A stretch of DNA of 64,000 bases from Pseudofabraea citricarpa (taxonomy: Eukaryota > Ascomycota > Leotiomycetes > Helotiales > Dermateaceae): NCBI GenBank assembly GCA_029641185.1, contig JAPWGK010000005.1:1302001-1366000 (forward strand). The letters are read 5' to 3'. A program made the position numbers and the translations under genes. Each line of letters begins with the position of its first letter. The first letter of the stretch is position 1. Below the pieces are notes generated by a model. That model had not been told where the DNA came from, did not search any database, and worked only from the letters and a program-made list of their open reading frames with translations. Below are positions 12,057 through 23,453 of the stretch, piece after piece.

Positions 12057-13281
12057 ATATCACTAATCATAAAATAATAATTCTATGCATACCCTCTGAA
12101 TACCCTCTGAATACAGACCTCATTTTGCAGAGATCTAATTCAAAAATACATTGTATAGGAGCCAAATCAAGAAGCGCAATTGGAGGGTTTCTAGCAATCA
12201 CTCACAATTTACAATAGGGTATTGATGTAGCAAACCATATGAATCTTTAGTGCATGTGACTACAATGAGATTATGTGCATTTGCGGGCTTGTTTAGTTGG
12301 CAAGAGACCCAAGCGATTATGTTCAAATACCTGTTTTGACGAAGCATTTAGTACTTTTCTGGTGAACCAGCTAATTTAACAAACCCTGCTTGTAGTTGCT
12401 ACTCTTTACCAACTGGTCAAAATATATCAGAAGATGTATTATGACTTTCACTCATATCTGTTGGCATTTTTTGCTAGACGTCCAAATATCAACACATGAT
12501 TTCAGAATATAGTTATACCTACAAACATCTTATTTACCACCAAACATCAAACGAATAGCCTCAATTGTGTTAATCTAGTAGAAACAGATGGGGTTTGTGG
12601 TAGCAAAAGAAAAAGCGGGTGGCACGGGGGCAGGGAAGCAAATTGTTTGGAAATGCTCCAACAAAACACGCTTTGATATGTTTGTATTTCAATCTTGCTA
12701 GAATATAAAATCCCCATTCATAATTGCAGAGCTGTCCAGCAGTTTCGAGTGAGCTATACATATATTCGAATTTCATACTTCAACTTCTTTAAGCCGTGGA
12801 ATTTTCGGTTCCATCATATGTTAGAGTTTGGGTTTTGAGGGCAAGTCTTTCAGGTTGCTCTGCCGCATGTCACAAAGGAGCTTTATTCATATCAACGCTA
12901 AATATTGATCTTTTGTTTCTCAACCCTGTAAATTCACGTTTCATGTCAATGTAGCTTTGTGTGATTCATGACTAGTGTGATTCACGACTACGACCCAAAT
13001 TTTATATATGATTCCAAGAAAAAGCAGTGAATTTGAAAACGAATCTTTATCTATCCTGTCTTATTACAGGCACGCCATCCTCTTCAGCAGCCCACAATTT
13101 CTTCCTATAAATATTCTTAACCTCCTCCTTTCCAACAACCTAACTACAACCAACATCTCAACACAAATCAATCAATTACCACCAACTTCCAATCACCATT
13201 CCTCTTTACCAACAATTCACAGAACTTCCTCAGTCCTAGCAGACTATCAAACCCTACAACATCAAACCCTACAACAGCACG
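12057..13281. other. AT-rich intergenic region
   Basis: About 1.2 kb with no supported gene. The distal part contains a TATA-like tataaat at 13106-13112. It is followed by an A/C-rich leader (many CAA and ACA triplets) up to the ATG at 13282, typical of a fungal 5' untranslated region. Confidence 0.5.
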
Positions 13282-14251
13282 ATGTCTTCACACAGACTTA
13301 CGATCGCAGATGCGCAGCAGCTTGGCCTACTTTACTACGTTGCTGCTAGTAACATTGCGCAAAGCGGGAATAATGCGACACCCATTACATTCACAGCACC
13401 GGATGCTAACGGGGTCCTCTTGAACAGTCTCAGCGACTGGAACTTTTGCACGTCTGTGAAGAATACGCTAGATCCATCCGGCAAACCAGGGCGAGCGCAT
13501 AGCATGGAGTATTTTTTGTTGCTTTATTCAAGCTACGAGTTCGCTCTCTCTCGTGCAGAAGAGGTGAATGGGATGAAGGTTTTCGCCATAAATCCCAGGG
13601 AGCTGGTTTCGCTAGGTCAATCTCCACCAGCGTTATACAGATTGGAGGATTTGGTCAACGCATTTAAGAGGACACATTTGGTCGAGTTTCGCAACCATTG
13701 GGAGGGTGAGCACTACATTGATGAGGCAGGCTGTTTCTTGGCTTTTCACCGCATCGTTGGTGAATACAGAGATCCTAGTGTTGCGAATCCGCCCAATAAC
13801 AATGCGAATCAACCTGGTAGCAACGCAAATCAACCAGGTCACAATAATCGTAAGTTCTCCAGCTTTTCCTCCCCCTCCTTTACTTCTCCAACACCCTCCC
13901 CTCCCCTCTACATCCTATTTCTCCTTGTTCCTCTTGAGGCAAAACAAACCGAGAATAAAAAGATATCTTTGCTAACCAAACTTCCCCAATATAGAACAGC
14001 CACAGCCACAGCAACTTCCGATCATCAGGAAGATCCCGGAGACCGAATATCCCTTTGCACAGCCGAAGTTTGTCAAAGGTCGGAAGCCACTTGGGCAATT
14101 TTATTGCTCAAAAGCTCGGCACTACACGGACGCCAGCCATTTCCCAGTCAATCCAACAACAACAAATGGTCGTTCGTCAACTTGCTACATTCATCAGAGT
14201 GCAGCTTGGAAGGCCAACAATCCCAATTGGGCTCGGGATGCTAATGTGTAG
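13282..14251 (+). CDS. Hypothetical protein with Cys/His-containing C-terminal region
   Basis: Not recognised. 274 aa with one intron at 13850-13994 (145 bp, pyrimidine-rich; donor gtaagt, acceptor tatag), removal of which keeps the frame to the stop at 14249-14251. Residues 1-165 look globular (LTIADAQQLGLLYYVAAS, LYRLEDLVNAFKRTHLVEF). An Asn/Pro/Gln-rich linker (PPNNNANQPG repeats, then QPQPQQ) spans the splice junction. The last about 75 residues carry GRKPLGQFYCSKARHYTDAS, then HFPVN, then RSSTCYIHQSAAWKANN. The C-x4-H...H...C-x2-H arrangement resembles short zinc-binding modules in HNH-like or endonuclease VII-like proteins, but that is only a resemblance. A TATA-like box sits about 170 bases upstream. 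Confidence 0.7.
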
Positions 14252-14548
14252 ATCTGGAGGGGGTTGCTAGTTGGATTGGGACGAGTGCAGGTTGTGGCTT
14301 CAAATAACTGCCAAAGAAATTTCTCCTGGCAACGGAATTTAGGACGAATGGCATAATGTCCATGGGTAGAAGGAGCGGGTACTAGCTAGAAAGCAATACA
14401 ACAAACAGGGCGTGGCTTACAACATATTCGCTGCCAAAAACTGTGAAGTCTGACTTTATTCATTGTTCAATCACCATGGAGTGAATTTCGGGCAAGTCGG
14501 CTAGAAATAGGGGCTGCTTCGCATCATCATCTATCAAGCGAAAGTGAC
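14252..14548. other. Spacer between hypothetical gene and 5S relic
   Basis: No gene is supported. This is the 3' flank of the upstream gene. Confidence 0.5.
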
Positions 14549-14557
14549 AAAAAAAAA

Positions 14558-14668
14558 ACATACAACAGTAGGTATTCGCTGGTGGTCACCCACCCAACTA
14601 CTAATCTACCGATCTGAGGCTTGTGTATGGCAGAGCGGACGGGATGCCCAATTCTCCTCAGTCTATGT
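14558..14668 (-). rRNA. 5S rRNA-like sequence, probably a pseudogene
   Basis: Read on the minus strand, the last about 92 bases align without gaps to filamentous-fungal 5S rRNA: the gggcatcccgtccgctctgcc stretch, attagtagttgggtgggtga, ccaccagcgaat, and the 3' end tgttgtatgt. A run of T follows at once (14549-14557), as expected for a Pol III terminator. The internal control region around tgggtgggtgaccacc is intact. The first about 19 bases are shorter than and unlike the canonical 27, so the closing stem with the 3' end is mostly lost. Dispersed 5S genes and 5S pseudogenes are known in filamentous ascomycetes (for example Neurospora). The total is about 111 bases against about 119 normally. 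It is therefore most likely a decayed copy. Confidence 0.72.
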
Positions 14669-16278
14669 GACATCTTACGATTTAGTTCGGATTATATCTG
14701 TCGCTGCCATGTGGAAAAATGAACCAGCTACACATTTGAAGACTCTCGGCCACAATTGTCTTAGATGAGAGGTGGTTTTTCAAGCGGTAACATATGCTTT
14801 ATGCTTACTTAATTCTGCTATATCCCTCCCTTGGCTCGCCGGATCGTGCAAGGTGTTGCTTTTCTATTACTCAATCTGGTGTTATACGGCAATGCAATGC
14901 AAACTTACAAGAAACAGAAGTATCTTGACCCTTTCTAAAATCAATATATTCTAACCTTTAGCTTTCAAAGCCCACAATAAAGAGCGGTACCTCGAAAGTT
15001 TTATATCGCTGGAAAATCTTTGTTGTAAATTCGTACAACGTATCATCTCAAGACTTCCAAAATGAAGTTGACTCTATTCAATATAACAACGCTGATAAAT
15101 CTTAATAACTCAAACTTGCTGGGCAAGGACTTGGTCAGGTTTGGTGCTATTCTCGGATTCTCCGCGACTGGCATAACTAGCCTTTACTTCGAGGCTGCAT
15201 AGATGCTCATCACTTTATAGATTCCTCATTAGCTGTATTTTTCATATTGATTGATGTAAGACAAGCGAATCGAAGTCATCGCAAATACAATTGATCTTGC
15301 CTTGTCGAGCTTTGGTAGACCGATCGTGATATCGTTTAGGCATTTCGTAAAAAGCGATCCGAGTCGTTAACGAGGTCCTATCACATAACAGATAGGCCAC
15401 CGTTGAAGTAAAGTATGAAAGTAGGATCCGGGACATGAGCTTATTTTTGATATTCTCGCCTTGCTCGTCGGAACCAGGAGCATGATCGTGCTCGTTCGAA
15501 TCATAGGCCGAAGGAGAAGAACTCGGACCCTCGCCCACTACTGGTTTCCATGATCGATCGGCTTTTCAGGCCAACTTGAACGATGAACTGAATTTTGTAT
15601 ATGGCTTCTCCTCCATTGCCCATTTTTCTAGTAAGGGTCTCTAAGGATACACAGAAAGCTCCGAATGTATTACCAGAATACTGTAATTTGTAAGCATCAG
15701 AGTTTGAGGTGGTTCAATGTTCGTGATAGTTGAAGTTGAGCAGCGAAGTAAGTCAGGAGTAAGGGGGCTGTGGAAAGCTGTGTATAGTCTTTAAGTATAT
15801 TAAGGTGGTTAGACCAGCTCCTTTACCGCCAATAGCTGAGGAGACTGTTAAAGCTTACATTAGAGATATTCGTTTCTTTATTTTATTCTTACAAATGCTT
15901 GTTCGCTTCCCCTTTTGCTCGCTTCATTTCTTGCTCGCTTCACTTATTACTTAATAGTGAATCTCTCTTCTTAACTGTAGTAATCCGAACTAGAGATAAA
16001 GAAAACTGAGCTTCCGATATCCCCTTTTTGTGTTTCTTTCTCTTTTTTCTTTCAGCGTGTACAACTATCTAACAGCTTATAGTTATCAATAAACAAACGA
16101 ATCAACAACTGATATCATTCACTACAAGAACCCGAGGGTGGTGACAAAGGCGGAAAATGCGGCCGCTTGATAAGGACCTATATATAAACAGTAAATACCA
16201 GACTATAAAACCCCATTAATAGCATTATCTATCTTGGTCTCCACAGCAGTGTTTCTCCATCTCATTCAATCGAGAACC
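14669..16278. other. Intergenic region upstream of hypothetical gene
   Basis: About 1.6 kb without a supported gene. The minus-strand open frame at 15242-15538 begins with GTG and shows no domain. A TATA box precedes the next gene. Confidence 0.5.
16179..16187 (+). promoter_or_regulatory. TATA box upstream of the 16279 gene
   Basis: The sequence tatatataa lies about 95 bases before the ATG at 16279 in otherwise mixed sequence. Assigned by motif and position. Confidence 0.4.
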
Positions 16279-17357
16279 ATGGACTCAAGCAAGAATGCCT
16301 CGCATCCACCAACTCCTCTTCCCGCGGCAGAAAAGGGATCCTTAAGAAGTATTCTCCTCGAGCACTCGTCTACACGACTTTATCTGAATCCTATCGAATG
16401 GAGACCACAGCATGTCGAGCTCTTAAGAGTTAAGGTCATCGACATGCCATATTCGAAGCCTGAAGACGACGAACTTGATGCGATAATCCTACCAACAGGT
16501 GTTCTACGCTATTTGACGGAACTTACTATACGATCGCAACGGGAGAAACGAGATGAACGTATGTCGTGGGTTTTGAAAATAATTGGCAGGGACTTAATGA
16601 CCGGTCAGTATTGGGGCCTTAGTAGTAAGTACGTAGGATTCTCAGTTTCCCCTTTGAGTGCGCATGGGGAGAGCTAACGCGGTGGCCTTTTGTAGATTGT
16701 TGGACTTCCGCTATAACCGGGAGTCGGTCTGTCATATCGATCTGCCTATCGTGGCATGGGACTATTCGAGTATCTTATGGGCCTATGTAGACGCGACTCG
16801 GTTGGATATGAGGCGCAAACAGGCAAAAAACCTCCGCGCTAGGTTCTCTCAGAAGCGAAAACACCTCGTTGCAGGGGATCAGTCGCTACCTATCTTTCCT
16901 TTCTATGTGGCTGCTATGATTGCCATGGCACAATATGCGCCATCGCGGCCGGTTGAAGTACGTTATTCATTCCTCTACCCTCCCCCCTCTCCTTCGCAAT
17001 AGATGCACTACTGAACTGATCTGTACCTAGGTAACACTTTTTGCTCCCTACCACAAGCAGGTGTTGCCAGAGGCCAACATAGATGGCACCCACCTTGTCT
17101 CCGCCCTCTGCAAATTCACGGCAACTATTTCCAAGGAATATCTCGAGAAATTCGACCGCCCATACAAGTTTTCCGAGGCCGATCTAACGATTCGGAAACA
17201 AGTGATCCCACTAGGACGGGAAAGCGCTGCTTGTATCTATCAGGCAGTTAGCTCGAGCACTAGAGGATCTGTTTTAAAGAGGAAACCTTCATCTGAGCTT
17301 AACGCGAATATGAATGTGAAGAGGCTGAATACTGGCGAAAGCGAAGGCGAAGAATAG
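16279..17357 (+). CDS. Hypothetical protein, three exons
   Basis: Not recognised. 312 aa with introns at 16629-16695 and 16958-17030, both with good branch sites and each restoring the frame to the stop at 17355-17357. The N-terminus is Pro/Ser-rich. The body is globular, with WRPQHVELLRVKVIDMPYS, LPTGVLRYLTELTIRS, CHIDLPIVAWDYSSILWAY, PFYVAAMIAMAQYAP and EANIDGTHLVSALCKFT. The C-terminus has a basic stretch (VLKRKPSSELN...VKRL) that could be a nuclear localisation signal and ends in an acidic tail. No catalytic motif, signal peptide or membrane helix is evident. It could be a lineage-restricted protein; an F-box-less nuclear protein is only a guess. Confidence 0.72.
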
Positions 17358-17720
17358 GGATAGGATAGTAGTTGTTTTTTGCACTGCTAATGCTTTTGTA
17401 TTGTAAGATACTGTGTACGTTTTTAACGAGACTATCTTCCTTGTGTCGAGGCCTGTTTGACTGCGTGGGAGGATGTATTGCGTTTCTAGCGTAAGAATCA
17501 TATGGCAAGTTATGAGACAGCCATTCATAGAATAAAAAGTAATACTCTGTGTCGAAGAAAAAACACCAAATTGATTGTTTCTCTCAAGTCTTGATTATAG
17601 CTACATGTCTCTCTGCTTCCATTCTCAACTGACCATTAAACTTATCAAATCAGGAACTGAAACTCCACGTTTTAATAAGCGCAGAACATACATACATACA
17701 TACATACATACATACATACA

Positions 17721-17754
<34 letters not shown>

Positions 17755-18614
17755 CATACATCTACCTCCCCAGAAGAGAAAATACGAAAAGCTGCATGGA
17801 AACAAGAACAGAACAAGAAACTAACCTATCCCTGACCCACCATAATTCACCAACCCCATCTCTGCCAGCCTATAAATACCCCCTCCCCCTCCCCCTCCTC
17901 GCCTTTCCATTCCCCAAGCAACGCAACACCTTTCTTCACTGCCAGCCAGTAGCTCCGCTCTCAGTGCGATAAGTATGTGCATCACGAACGTCAGCAGGCC
18001 AAGCACAACTAGGGCAGCAACAAATAACACCAAACAGAAAAAAGCGGAACGTATTTCAACTGATAACTCTCCCTCTTAAAAGTGTTGTTGTCAAAACCCA
18101 TCTCGTTGCCATCTCATCTGCTAGTACAGGGATCCAAAACAAGAGAGGAGAAAGAGAGAGTCGAGAATAGCAGAGAGGGAAAGTTCAATAGATCGTCCTG
18201 TGAATATCTTGGGGTATCGCAGAACATAACTCCTTTTTGCCGAAGGCGAGGGGACCGGCTCTCCTAAAAAGGGGGTTTCAATGGCTTGGGGGTAGAGAGG
18301 GAATGGAGTGCGATGATGTTCCTTAAATATCAACAACGGAAAAAAATTCGAGGAATTGCCTAAGATGTAAGTAGCCAGATGGAGGTGTTTGAAGACAACG
18401 GGCTTGAATGCATAGGCAGATCATAAATGGAGGTTTTACATCTCGCTGATTCCTGCTCGCTTACCATGCCACCAAACCTACCACGAGCACGATTTACATT
18501 CACATACAAACCCGATGCTTTTATGATTCCGGGATATCTGCAAATTACTTTATTACAAGCTAGCTAGGTAGGTGTATTATATAGCTTCCAATTCTCCACC
18601 ACCTCTACGTCCAA
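17358..18614. other. Convergent intergenic region with microsatellite
   Basis: About 1.25 kb between the 3' ends of two convergent genes. It holds the (TACA)n tract listed separately and a purine-rich stretch at 18140-18190. Frames across the repeat encode only HTYI repeats and are not genes. Confidence 0.55.
17686..17761. repeat. (TACA)n microsatellite
   Basis: About 75 bases of tandem TACA/CATA tetranucleotide with one interruption (tatata) near 17749. Such tracts are prone to length change between strains. Confidence 0.95.
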
Positions 18615-20641
18615 TCAACAATTCCCCGACGAGCCCACCTCGCCAATCCAAGCAAAGTCCGTCGTGAACCCAGGCTCGCCACAGGCAGGAACAGCGAGGG
18701 TGCGATTCGCTGACTCGTAGATGGGCGGCTGGGCACAATTCTGGGTGCGGACGAACTTATAGTTGACAGTCTGGCCGGCCGTGAGCTGGAGGTCGGCATA
18801 CCAGAGGGGTCTGGCAGCCGAGTAGAGGCCCGGGTTCAAGGGCTGCGAGTTGGCAAGATCCCACTCGCCCAGGTCGGTGGTGTTGCCGACGACGTACAAA
18901 TCCTCGCCGAAGTACGTCGTCGCGTTGACTTCGAGCCGGATGTTGACGGTGCAGAAGGTCGTCACGTTGGGTGCGCCGGCGGCCGTGGCTGGCGCGTAGA
19001 CTCCTGGTGTTGATGTCCCCGCGCACGTTGCGGGTGCTGCTGCTGCTTGACGGACACCCCATGTGTCTGGGTACTGGCCTGCGCGGCGCTCGGCCATGGT
19101 TACGAATGCTGCGTAGGACCAGGTCAGATCTCTGGCCGACAGCGGTGCACCTGTTGCGCGGTCGAATTGCTCAGAAAGTGACCCGTCGGCTGGCGTGTAC
19201 TTCTGTGCTACTGCTACGAAGGAATCGGCGTATGCCGTCACGGCGTCCATGATCCTGGCAAAGGTACTGTTCGCGTTGCCGCTGTTGTACTTACGCACTT
19301 CTACTTCAGGGTACAGATCCTGGAAGAAGGCAAGGGAGATCTCGTCAACGTAGAGGTTGTGTCGAGCTTTCCACTAAAATGAAGAATCAGCAAGCTTTCA
19401 GCTAGAATTTGTGGAAATGTAAACATACCTGTGCAACCGCATCATAGAGGAACTCGGCTGCTCCTACAGTAATAAGATACCTGATTCCAAAATCAGTCAG
19501 TCAATCGAATCATATATACATAATTAACAGCGGCAGACTCACCATGGATTCCCATTAAAGTAGACATCCTCAGTATATCTTCCCACAGCAACACCTTCAT
19601 TTTTGGGAGTCCCCGCATTGATGGCATACGCCTCACGGAAAGAATCAATGATGGCCTTGAACGTAGCCAAGCTCTTACTATGACAAGGTTGAAAGGTCGG
19701 ACTGTCACAGTAGGCATCGATATCGAAAGCCGCAATGGAGCCAAGGATGGTATTTCCATCGAGGCCCGTACGGCCATCGTTGACATTGATATTGGCATCG
19801 ATATACGCCCCGTTCCAGAAGCTCTGGAGGAAGCAAAGAACCTGCGGAGCCTGGTCACATCCCGTACACGTGACGCCAATCTTCTCAGCGAGCAGGCTGC
19901 CTTCCACGAGGGACTTGTGCTGTTGCTGAATGGTGAAGAACGAGGATCCGTTCACTTCCTCCCACAGATCAAAGCCAGTCTGGTTCCAGTATTGGCCGAC
20001 GTACGACAGATCATTGGAGATGACGGGCCAAATGACTCTCTTGACGTAGCTGGACTGTCCGTTCTTGATCAGGTAATTGCTGTACGTTATCAAGGCTGTG
20101 GCACGCAGAGCGGGGCCATCTCTTTGAGGTCGTCCCCAAGCACCGTTGAACCTCCTACCATCGACCTGGTACTTTGGCTCGCCAAGACCCAATCCAGAGG
20201 GCAAGAAAGTACCAGAAGGATTGGAAACGGTCTGGAGAACCGCTTGAGAACGGATATAGTCCTCGATGTACGGTTGAAGTGCCGCGTTGCCAAAGAGGAA
20301 CTCATCCACGATCATCTTCAAAGTCAAAGCCGCATCACGACTCCAGGTGAAGAAATCTTGGAAACAGAATTAGCAACACAGCCCAGATCTTATTCGGGGG
20401 TTTTAAACATACAATCTGGATCGGCCTTCGAAGGGCTGGCAACCACAAATCCAGCTCCCGCTCCAGGAACAGCCGTGCCATTAGGCCCTATGTTGTCAAG
20501 AGCCGACTGCAGAGCAAACGGTCTCTCGATATCAATAAAGGAGCCGACATCTCTCGACTTCAGGGGACTAGGAGCGGCCGATACAAGAGCGCATAAAAGA
20601 GGAGCAGCGAAGCCCACTTTCGACAAGGAGAGGAGAAGCAT
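18615..20641 (-). CDS. Secreted glucoamylase, GH15 plus CBM20
   Basis: Extracellular glucan 1,4-alpha-glucosidase that releases glucose from starch ends. 617 aa in four exons: 20413-20641, 19543-20356, 19429-19480 (only 52 bp) and 18615-19373. Introns are 20357-20412, 19481-19542 and 19374-19428. The signal peptide is about residues 1-22, followed by a short propeptide ending KSR. The GH15 domain spans about 45-470, with DYFFTWSRDAALT, the catalytic acid Glu209 (DLWEEV, equivalent to Aspergillus Glu179) and the catalytic base Glu433 (SEQF, equivalent to Glu400). The starch-binding CBM20 spans about 503-612. The linker between them is short (about 30 residues, Ala/Thr/Pro), unlike the long O-glycosylated linker of A. 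niger. In CBM20 the usual TWESDPNR is replaced by IYESANR, so one binding Trp may be Tyr. Confidence 0.95.
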
Positions 20642-20748
20642 CGTGGATCACTCAATCAGCAAGAGAAAGGAAAAGAGTGACAAGCCGACGATGAAAAACG
20701 AGCTGGCCGAGAAGAGGAAACCAGAGAGAGGACGGCATGATGGATGGA

Positions 20749-20756
20749 TTTTATAT
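20749..20756 (-). promoter_or_regulatory. TATA box of glucoamylase gene
   Basis: On the minus strand the sequence reads gatataaaat, about 110 bases before the ATG. This fits an inducible secreted-enzyme promoter. Confidence 0.4.
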
Positions 20757-21664
20757 CGCGAAAACGACCAGAGACAGAAGAGAAATGCCCAGCACCAGCA
20801 CAGCACAGCACAGGCAGGCTGGCTGGCAAGAATCATCTCATCTCCGCGTCGGCCGGTCACAAACATAGATTTTGGCTTCCGGATGCTTGTCCAAGGATCT
20901 GTGGATCCGCCAAAAAAAGCATCAGGTGGACCGGGGTTCTGGGGTACAACAATGCCCAGTGCCACCAATCGCCAGCCTCTGAGCATTCTGGAGATGCCAG
21001 ATGCGACGATGCAACGCGGGGTGAGAGGCACTCATGATGTGGGTGAAGAGGCACGACCGAGGACTAACTGCGTGCACCACGAACGGGCCGATTATACACA
21101 GGAGGACGGACACACGCCACACATACAGTAGGTACCCGGCCAAGTGCTTGCGACCTGATTTCGCGTGGAAGAAAGCGAAGAGAAGGATTTTTCTCACTTT
21201 GGCTTTTTCTGCTCCCGGCGATCAAAATATAGTTACCGAGAAGCATGTAATGATCACAGCGAATACGAAATTGATGGGATACTCAGAGATTACCTACGAT
21301 GCCAGTATGAAGTAACGGGATTTAAAGGGTTCAACAAGATGTTACATTACGGATTCGAGAGGAACAAAAATTATTCAGAGCAGAATAACAGGTTTGTCAA
21401 GTTTTCTTGGTTACCCCGCCCCGCTCTGCAAGACAACAACACACCGCAGCCGAGCTGAGGTGACAATATTGGAGAACTGGGGGTTTTTTGTGGATTCGTG
21501 GAGGGCGGAGGTGGGGAGGATAACCATCTAGGCTACATGATTTGGCATAGGGTATCGAGGCAAGAATATTGATAGATTGCAATCGCCCCTAACTTCTCTC
21601 ATAGTAGCAAACCCCATCCGAGCTCCTCCCCGTCGTTCCTACATTAGTGCCATGCATGTACGTG

Positions 21665-22003
21665 ATTGAGATTTTCATTTTCCTTGATGTCGTAAATATA
21701 TCGCACTTTATAGCCAGGCACCCGTCGGCCGTACTATACTTGCAGCTTCATCTCACCGAGAATTTCTCCTTCGCTCCGAGAGCAACTCGAGCATGTAAAC
21801 ATAGTATACATGCTTTGCTTGATATATCTTAGCTACCTGCCTATGTAAACAAGCAATGAGAATCTGAACGATCGAAGCTACGGTATAATCTACGTGCGAT
21901 CGTGACCTTATATTTCCTATAAACGAATACAAAAGTTTATAAGTTGTAATTTTTACAAGAACATCTTTTTCGAGTATATAAAGCTATAGTACGTGTTTTA
22001 TTC
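21665..22003 (+). repeat. Decayed repeat copy 1, blocks A and B
   Basis: Block A (21665-21871) and block B (21871-22003) each match, in inverted orientation, sequence at 25636-25840 and 25868-26000. Shared landmarks are aagaatttctccttcgct-like, atatcttagctacctgcc, and ttttcgagtatataaagcta. Differences are mainly C-to-T and G-to-A, with copy 2 more AT-rich, as expected for RIP. Confidence 0.75.
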
Positions 22004-22742
22004 AGACTGTTATTACTCTATATAATTAGGATATATCTGAGGTTATAAGAGTACACCGGTATAGCTAAGGGACTATGAGAAATGGGCTTCTGAAGAATAA
22101 AAGATCGTGAAAGAAGTATATATAGTTAGGTAGTTGGTTAAAATGCCACGTGCAACACGTGATATCACGTGTGTGTAGAGGGGAGATGGGTTTGTAAGCA
22201 TCCAAGTACTCCGTACATAGTAAATATCAACCCTTTCACACTTCACTTTTTTACTACTAGCCTGCTAGCATTCCACCACTGCTCTACCACTGCTCTACCG
22301 CTGCTCCAACGCTAGGCTAGTATTATATAAAACGGGGGTAAAACGAGGCTGGGGAAGCTAGCTGTTTGACGGAGCTAGAACTGGGAAAAGGAGTCAAATG
22401 TGGTATAATAGAGTACGATATGTGCCTCGGTGTGCACGATAAACAGATAACTAAAGCGAACAGTAGGAGTGACATAACAAAGGAAGAGTGTGATACCATT
22501 TGAAGGCTTCGGAACTCTACGAAGTAGTAGAGGAGCCTCCGGCTCGGAATAACTAAGGCCCGAATGTGAAATCGTAGGGAGCTCTGCTCTACTACAGTAG
22601 ATAATTGGGAGAGAAAGGTTACGGGCCATATTCTAGAGGGAGGAACGCTTGAGATAATTAGTATGAGGAGAATCAGGTTCCTGCAGAGGATACTTGGTAG
22701 TATATAGGAATCACTTTTTCTGGGGAAGGATACGTAGGTGAG

Positions 22743-22863
22743 TGTAACGGATGGGCAGGCGTGCTAGAGGCACTACCTGTATTTAGGTTATTTCCTCCGC
22801 TACAGGAGTTCTTCTCTCTTCAACCACCCTGACAATCAATTTACACAACCTACTTAACCCTTA
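22743..22863 (+). repeat. Decayed repeat block C, copy 1
   Basis: Begins tgtaacggatgggcaggc and matches the inverted sequence at 26075-26195 over about 120 bases, including ctagaggcactacct and tttcctccgctacagga. The TGTAAC start is compatible with an LTR end of a retrotransposon, but no partner end or target duplication was found. Confidence 0.7.
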
Positions 22864-23453
22864 CCACACCGCCTATCTGTCGTTCTGTACTGTACTGTTA
22901 TCGTCAATCAACTCCTTCGCAGGAATGTCAACCTTATCCGAAAACATCGGCTGTCAACATTTCACATGCCCACTGCGGTGGTGAATAAGATTTACGCAGG
23001 AGAAACATAACAAGAACACACTTCTTGTTTGATCTCCTGCCAAGATGTGTGCTGGCGCCCGGCAAGGTATTGATTCCAGATCGGCAAGCCTGAGACAGCC
23101 GCAAACGATGTCAGAGCTGAGCCCTCGCGCGGCTGCCAATGTAGGTACAGTAGGCTCGAGGTAGGGTCTAGTGGCGGGCGTTATTACAAGTCTCTCTCTT
23201 CTTGTTCCCCTTCTCTTCATCACAGCTCCTTGCCAATCAATTCCCCTGAGCTGTCGTTCTTCCTTTCTCGTCACTTGTGTGTGTGTGTGTAGTATTTCCC
23301 GCAAAGACCGGTGCTTTTCCATTTAGGCTCATTCATTCTTTGGAGCTACAGCTGCTGTCCTGGAGACACATCTCACCCACTAAGGCCCAAGTTGAAAAAC
23401 ACAACCTGAGGAGTAGTTCTGGAGCCAGCTCGAGAAGGAATCACACAGCAGAT

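Larger units (their letters stand above)
20642..23453. other. Intergenic region with decayed repeats
   Basis: About 2.8 kb. It contains the glucoamylase promoter (20642-21100), the repeat blocks at 21665-22003 and 22743-22863, and a stretch with several cacgtg-like palindromes near 22145-22175. The leader of the mannosidase gene follows and includes a (GT)n run at 23277-23290. Open frames here are shadows without domains. Confidence 0.5.

Noticed and set aside
15242..15538. 98-aa minus-strand frame
   Set aside because: Opens with GTG, no in-frame ATG near the start, no recognisable features.
17575..17835. Frames encoding HTYI or MYVC repeats
   Set aside because: Simply the (TACA)n microsatellite read as codons.
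19680..21131. 483-aa plus-strand open frame opposite the glucoamylase
   Set aside because: It lies antisense to exons of a clear GH15 gene, has no domain and runs through introns and promoter; GC-rich antisense frames stay open by chance.
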